In this document: positions 35,218 to 64,000 of the stretch, piece by piece
Numbering within the stretch: the stretch's first letter is position 1
Layout: each line of letters begins with the position of its first letter
Assembly (NCBI GenBank): GCA_012295275.1
Contig: CM022665.1
Span: forward strand, 17,336,410-17,400,409
Reading direction: 5' to 3'
Origin: Chrysomallon squamiferum
Lineage: Eukaryota > Mollusca > Gastropoda > Neomphalida > Peltospiridae
Length of the DNA stretch: 64,000 nt
Notes under the pieces: generated by a model
What the model saw: the letters and a program-made list of their open reading frames with translations, nothing else
What the model was told of the DNA's origin: nothing
Databases searched by the model: none
Translations under genes and position numbers: made by a program

Positions 35218-35645
35218 TTATAAACACTGATCAAAAAAACCTTGTGAATGTAATGATATATAAATTATATGACAAACATATATAATTTTATTATATTATT
35301 TAGCTTGTCTTAAAAGCCTTTTTTAATTGAAATGGAAATCTTTATTATATAAATTCCCTACTATAATACCCAATTCTGATAAATTACAGAATCATACATA
35401 TAACTCAAAGTTTGTTGAAAAAAAAAAAAAAAATGTAAATATAATTTGTATTGTTCTCTATAAATAATTATAATATTTAATAAATAGAAACTAAAATTAA
35501 TTTTTAAAAGTATTCATATGTTTGTACTTCAATCCTTATAATAATTAAAAATTAATTATTTAATATCTGTTAAAAAGAAAATGTAGTATACTTTATCCAA
35601 TAAATTTGTTACAGAAAATTATTGAAATTTATTTCAGATATCAAA

Positions 35646-59393
<23,748 letters not shown>

Positions 59394-60244
59394 GTTTGTT
59401 TTATTCCCATGTTTTCTCCTCAATGTCATTTATGTCACATTATTGGTGGCAATGATATTATTTAATTCTTTAAAACAAAGCTGACTTTTAAAAGTATTGT
59501 TACAGAACAATAAAAACCTTACTAGTAAGTTAATATTTTAATAATTTTTCTAACATAAAAACACTTCATTTATTCTGTAAATAATTAGGGGTCATCCCAT
59601 CTTCTAGTTTCAGTGATATCATTCTCCTCTCCTCAGCAACAACCAAAGTATCCGATGGCAGCATCATTTCATATTTATAGTAAATTTCAAAATACTTCAT
59701 ATTATATGAATGGATTTTATACATAAGTGTATCTGCTGTACTTTATGCCAACCATCTTATGACATGGATAAAGATTTAAAATATACTTGTGGCTTATTTA
59801 AACAGACAAATCTCTTATGAGCTGAAATGAAAATTGTCTTTTTTAACTATGATGGGAGATCAACATTTTAATTATAAATCTTAAAATGTATTTGATTTAC
59901 TGTGAAAGGAATACGTCATGACTGTTTTAAATTACAATTATAATAGTGAACAAAACTATTATGGCTGTATCCATGCAGTCTAAATATGATAGTTTAATAA
60001 TGTGAATTAAAATAATGTACCCTCTTTCTTTCATATACCTAGTATAATGCAGTGTAAATGTAGGCACATATATATGTGACTTCATTGTATTTAGGTAATT
60101 CATTTTTGTAGCCTGTTGATATTTTGTTTTATGTTATACCAATTTATTTATATAAATTAGTATTTAATGTGAAAAAATAATTGCATGTTTTTTTTTTTAC
60201 ATTTTACCAGTATCATCATGAGATAGAGTTTATAAAATGTAACA
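59394..60244. other. Start of next RNF213 intron, no further exon found
   Basis: After GAG|GTTTGT at 59394 I find no exon encoding the expected continuation (a V-x2-hydrophobic-RR type stretch). A pyrimidine-rich acceptor at about 60190-60210 is followed by an open frame (YHHEIEFIKC) running into the gap, but it does not resemble RNF213. Confidence 0.5.
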
Positions 60245-60444
60245 NNNNNNNNNNNNNNNNNNNNNNNNNNNNNNNNNNNNNNNNNNNNNNNNNNNNNNNN
60301 NNNNNNNNNNNNNNNNNNNNNNNNNNNNNNNNNNNNNNNNNNNNNNNNNNNNNNNNNNNNNNNNNNNNNNNNNNNNNNNNNNNNNNNNNNNNNNNNNNNN
60401 NNNNNNNNNNNNNNNNNNNNNNNNNNNNNNNNNNNNNNNNNNNN
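60245..60444. other. Assembly gap (200 N)
   Basis: Exactly 200 N, the same size as the first gap. The missing 3' half of the RNF213-type gene may lie here, or the two flanks may be wrongly joined. Confidence 0.99.
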
Positions 60445-60659
60445 TAGTGTTAACAGAGTTCTGCTGCCATTTCCTTTTAATAACGAGTCTTGAAAACGAA
60501 CGACTAGAATCTGAAAATAAATGCAGCAACTGAGCTAGCGAACAATATGTCCGATGCGGAATAATATATAACAACATATTTCTTAAATACATTGCATTAT
60601 ATACCAGTTTTTTTACTTTTGCTATAGTTCTGAAACACATATGCTTATTTTATAATAAA

Positions 60660-60870
60660 AGTGAATATGTGTTATACTTTAGAAGTTTAAACTGGGAACT
60701 ATTTGTTTGAAAGAAATGACGTGCGATAAACTGTTCGCTGGAGTTACCGTTCACGGATTTGGCAACGGTTGGAATTGTTCGCTACCTTTATTTCAGTTTG
60801 GTAGTTAAAAATTATGGCTAAAACGGACGTTATATTTGGTTGATGTTTGATGGTTAGATAAATAACAATA
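60660..60870 (+). promoter_or_regulatory. CpG-richer promoter/leader region of the RING gene, with short uORF
   Basis: Compared with its AT-rich surroundings this stretch has many CpG steps (GACGTGCG, TTCGCTGG, CCGTTCACGG, AACGGACG). A nine-codon upstream ORF runs 60814-60843 and ends 27 bases before the main ATG. No TATA box is evident. This fits a housekeeping-type start region. Confidence 0.45.
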
Positions 60871-61497
60871 ATGCAGCGAGCTGCAGCTTGCCCAAGGTGT
60901 AATCAAACCTTTACCCCAAAAGTGAGAGGTATGCTAAGCAAGTTGTTACTAGCTGTGATGTATTGAAGCATTTCTGATAATGCTTACAGAAAATGGGACG
61001 TTTATATCCTAATGTAGAAGATATTTTTTGTATCCAAACATGAAACAAACATTGAAACACACACTACCTACATTTAAACATTGTTGTAAATTAACGTAAT
61101 TTACAAATCAAACCCAGAGCCCTGTTTATATTTCGAGAACAGCTAATCTATCAAAAAAGTAAATAAAAGACTGCAACGTTTTTGCAAGTGTTATTTTAAA
61201 TTTTCAAAATGGATTCGTCAACTTCAGTTAAACTTTCATTAAAATAAGCATACTATAATTTGATCATTTATATCGGTGAGAATTAATACATCCCTATTAT
61301 CCTTGCTTGACCCACAAATAATAAAATACTGCTGCTTCCATCACCATGCAAACAGACCGAAACACAAACTTATTATGTTTGAAAATTAAATGCTTGTTAA
61401 AATAGTGTAATAAATACATTTTAAATAATGAATTGCAATCTAACAGGATTGTAAAAGTACATTTCTTCTATTCTTTTTTTTTGTTGTTGTTTTTTTC

Positions 61498-61536
<39 letters not shown>

Positions 61537-64000
61537 TTTCAATGGCAAGAAATGTTTGGACTGTGGGAAAGTGTACAGAGACTGTTCATTTGAATCTTTG
61601 GAAGATAGGCCATTTTCCATGTCAAGGAAGGATGAAGTTCTTTTGTTTGCTCTTGTATTTGATAAAAGTATCTAACAATACAATGTTTTTATTTTAGAAG
61701 GGGGAAGACTAAGTCATAATCCGCTAGTATTAAAATGTGGTCACACTTTTTGCGAAAACTGCTGCAATCGTATGGCAAAAGAGGGAGACCAGAAAATTGT
61801 CTGTTCTCTATGTCAGGTTTGTGACAAAATTTTTTTTTTTTAGACACAGCATTTATATTCTTTCATGTAATTGTTTCTTATTAAATTGTACATATGATTA
61901 GAACAAACATCTTAATATGTTTAGTTATGTTCCATTTAGTGATTGTTTTTATACTTAAATTCAGGGTGTCAATAATAATAATAATAAAACACACACATAC
62001 ACGCACCTACCTCAAAAATAAAAGCCTGGAGGTTGTTTATGTACTACTTTTGTACACATATAACTTCATTTCATATATAAAAATGCCAAAAAATTGTAAT
62101 AATTTTCACAAGTTTTAGTGATTCATGGAAGAACTTGTAAGTTTTGTTTGTGGTTTACTGTAAAGATAAATTGGAAGCATGATCAGTAAATTGGCAAAGA
62201 AATGATTTTTTATTTTATTATTGTTATTGTTATTAAATCTAATTTGACCTTTCTCTTTTTCTCTTTTTAGGTGGTTTCCATCTTGTTGCCAGGAGAAACC
62301 CCAGCAAAAAATTTATCTCCAAATTATTACCTCATTGGATTTCTGGTTTCCAATCAAAATCAGTTATTAAAACAGTAAGTCATTTTTCATTTAATGTTGA
62401 TTGTTTTGTTTTTTTGTATGTGCTAATTTATAATAAATACATAAATTTAAAAAATGTGTAAATTGTTTGAAAAATCAATAAATTAGTTTGTTCTGATTAA
62501 AGATAATTAAAACAAAATCTATTTTATTTTTTAAATCTCTGTGAAATCATCTAAATATATCAAAACTTGTTTTAAACTTGTAACCAAAATTTTAAAAAGT
62601 GTTTGCAGAGATATCATTTTTTTTTTTTTTTTTTTGTTATTATTATTTAGGAATACTTTTTTTTTTTCAGTTTTATTTTATTATTTTTTTATTTTAACAT
62701 TTTTTTATTCAGGGAACTTGGTCGAATGACATCAGGATTTACCCCTATGATAAGAAAAAATCCTCAAAATAGAAATAAAACAGGTATCCATTTACAAAAT
62801 ATATAGACAAAACATCAGTCCTTATAGCATTTGATTTATTAATATTCTTTCCTTAAGAATTTCAGTCCTTAGAGATATTTATTTATAAATGTTTGTCCCT
62901 TAAGAAGTTAAGCCCACAGAGATTTTTATTTAGAAATATTTAGCCATCCACTGATGTAAAAACTTTGTCATAGAGGTTTAGGTGTACATCAGTCTGTTAT
63001 CTGCTAATGACTGATTATCAAGGATTGTGACATGCACTCTCTAAGGGAAGGAGAGAAATAATTTCATATTTTGCCGACTGATATTGATAAGAATAATACC
63101 AGCAGCAGTCAGCCATGAAGTTTGTTCGTTATGTAAAAACTTTCATATCTGATACCTAATAAGCATAAATATTAAAACATATTGAGAATTACTGATAAAA
63201 TACTTGTTTATTCAAGCATTCAGAATAGTTATTAATAAAGTATCAGCCAAAAGTTGTTTTAAATGTTTAACAGTATTCAGTATTTTTATTTCTGTAGTTA
63301 AAATGGAAAACAATTTCAAAATTAAATTTAACATCAAAAAGGTATATTGAATTTTAAGAGAATTTGTTAGCTAAAATGTAAAATTCATTTGCTCAAGTTA
63401 AAGTGTAAAATAATAAAAATGTTGTTTTGTTTTCTTTCAGGTACAGTTTGTTTTGAATGCCAGATCAACACAGCCAACTGTCAGTGTAAGAAATGCGACT
63501 GCTTCATGTGTGGTCTCTGTTTTAACAAGGTAATTAATGAGATACTCAGAATAATAGGTTAAAGACATAATTTATCCAGATATAGAGCTGGTAATCCCCC
63601 TTTAAGTATTGAAACATGAAGATAAATAACATTTCTCATATTCCTTTCACTGAACATTGAGAAATAAAGAACAAACATGTATTTAATACATACAGATTAA
63701 CACATTTTGAAAGGATATTTTTGGAAAGCCATATTTGGTATCCACATTATCTTTGTAAGATTGTTTTTGTAAATTAGTTAAACTAAATATATATAAAACA
63801 ACAGGAATATTGAAAAATAAAAATAAGTAATAAATCTTGTCCTTGAATAAAATAACAGATTATTAATTAAGATATTTTGGTTGTATCTGTTAAACAAAAT
63901 AAACTTCACCTAATGTTTTTTTTTTTTTTTTTTTTTTATGATCACTAGGTTCATTCCTCATCCAACACTTTAAAACAACACCAGGCTGTCCCTATCAAAC
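60871..64000 (+). CDS. RING plus B-box (TRIM-like) E3 ligase candidate, 5' part
   Basis: Exons 60871-60928, 61698-61816, 62271-62374, 62713-62783, 63441-63529 and 63949 to the window end join with matching phases (493 nt, 164 codons so far). Exons 1-2 form a C3HC4 RING: C7-x2-C10, C33-G-H35-x2-C38-x2-C41, C55-x2-C58 (LKCGHTFCENCC and VCSLC). Exons 3-4 are a linker (SPNYYLIGFLVSNQNQLL). Exons 5-6 form a B-box-type zinc finger: C121-x2-C124-x8-C133-x2-C136-x4-C141-x2-C144-x4-H149-x8-H158. RING-B-box order is that of TRIM/RBCC ubiquitin ligases. The C-terminal part that would decide the subfamily is outside the window, so I give no symbol. The first RING cysteine pair is alone on a tiny first exon. 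Confidence 0.87.
61499..61540. repeat. (ATTT)n microsatellite in RING-gene intron 1
   Basis: A tetranucleotide run upstream of a short open stretch (61541-61675) that encodes a CLDCGKVYRDC sequence. That stretch lacks a credible acceptor. It is not called as an exon. Confidence 0.9.

Noticed and set aside
60211-60244. Possible RNF213 exon 26 (YHHEIEFIKC) after a pyrimidine-rich acceptor just before the gap
   Set aside because: The residues do not resemble the expected RNF213 continuation and the exon cannot be closed because of the Ns.

Overview
The window is animal nuclear DNA, most likely from a mollusc. It is strongly AT-rich, its genes are split by GT-AG introns, and it is full of microsatellites. 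A satellite family carries the AAGGGAGATAA/AAGGGACATAA motif that I know from mollusc genomes. The proteins are of metazoan type: 8-cysteine EGF-like modules, RNF213 and a RING/B-box protein. There is also a short CCCTAA (TTAGGG-type) tract. Species cannot be named from the sequence alone. Two runs of exactly 200 N (4564-4763 and 60245-60444) look like scaffolding gaps of unknown true size.

Layout. (1) 1-4563: tandem satellite with a unit of about 600-613 bp, cut by the first N gap. (2) 4764-13.7 kb: a plus-strand gene reconstructed here for a small secreted or GPI-anchored protein. It has a signal-peptide exon, five intact 8-Cys EGF-like exons, two decayed EGF exons and a hydrophobic C-terminal exon. 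Its first intron holds a broken pogo/Tigger-type transposase on the opposite strand. Its introns are packed with microsatellites. (3) 13.7-17.1 kb: simple repeats and a CAGT/CAAT-rich array. (4) 17,114 to about 25,030: a second, more elaborate array of the same satellite in the same orientation, so the EGF gene is bracketed by related arrays. (5) 25-35.6 kb: AT-rich non-coding DNA with a few possible 5' leader exons, a minisatellite of about 39 bp and a triple inverted-CCAAT repeat. (6) 35,646-59,393: the 5' part of an RNF213-type gene, 25 exons and 1,901 codons in one continuous reading frame. It encodes zinc ribbons, a decapeptide repeat, a CBM20 module, the helical N-terminal arm/linker and a UBA-like insert. 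The AAA+ motor and the E3 module are not present before the second gap. (7) 60,871-64,000: the 5' part of a separate RING plus B-box (TRIM-like) gene, which runs off the window end.

The two ubiquitin-type genes are adjacent and point the same way. RNF213 proteins act in innate immunity, lipid-droplet biology and ubiquitylation of pathogens. EGF-module receptors of the MEGF10/scavenger-receptor-F type bind ligands or particles at the cell surface. An immune flavour for the locus is therefore plausible, but it is inference. The strongest novelties are the three-level nested satellite, the alternation of intact and decaying EGF exons, the UBA-like segment inside an RNF213 protein, and the coding decapeptide minisatellite.
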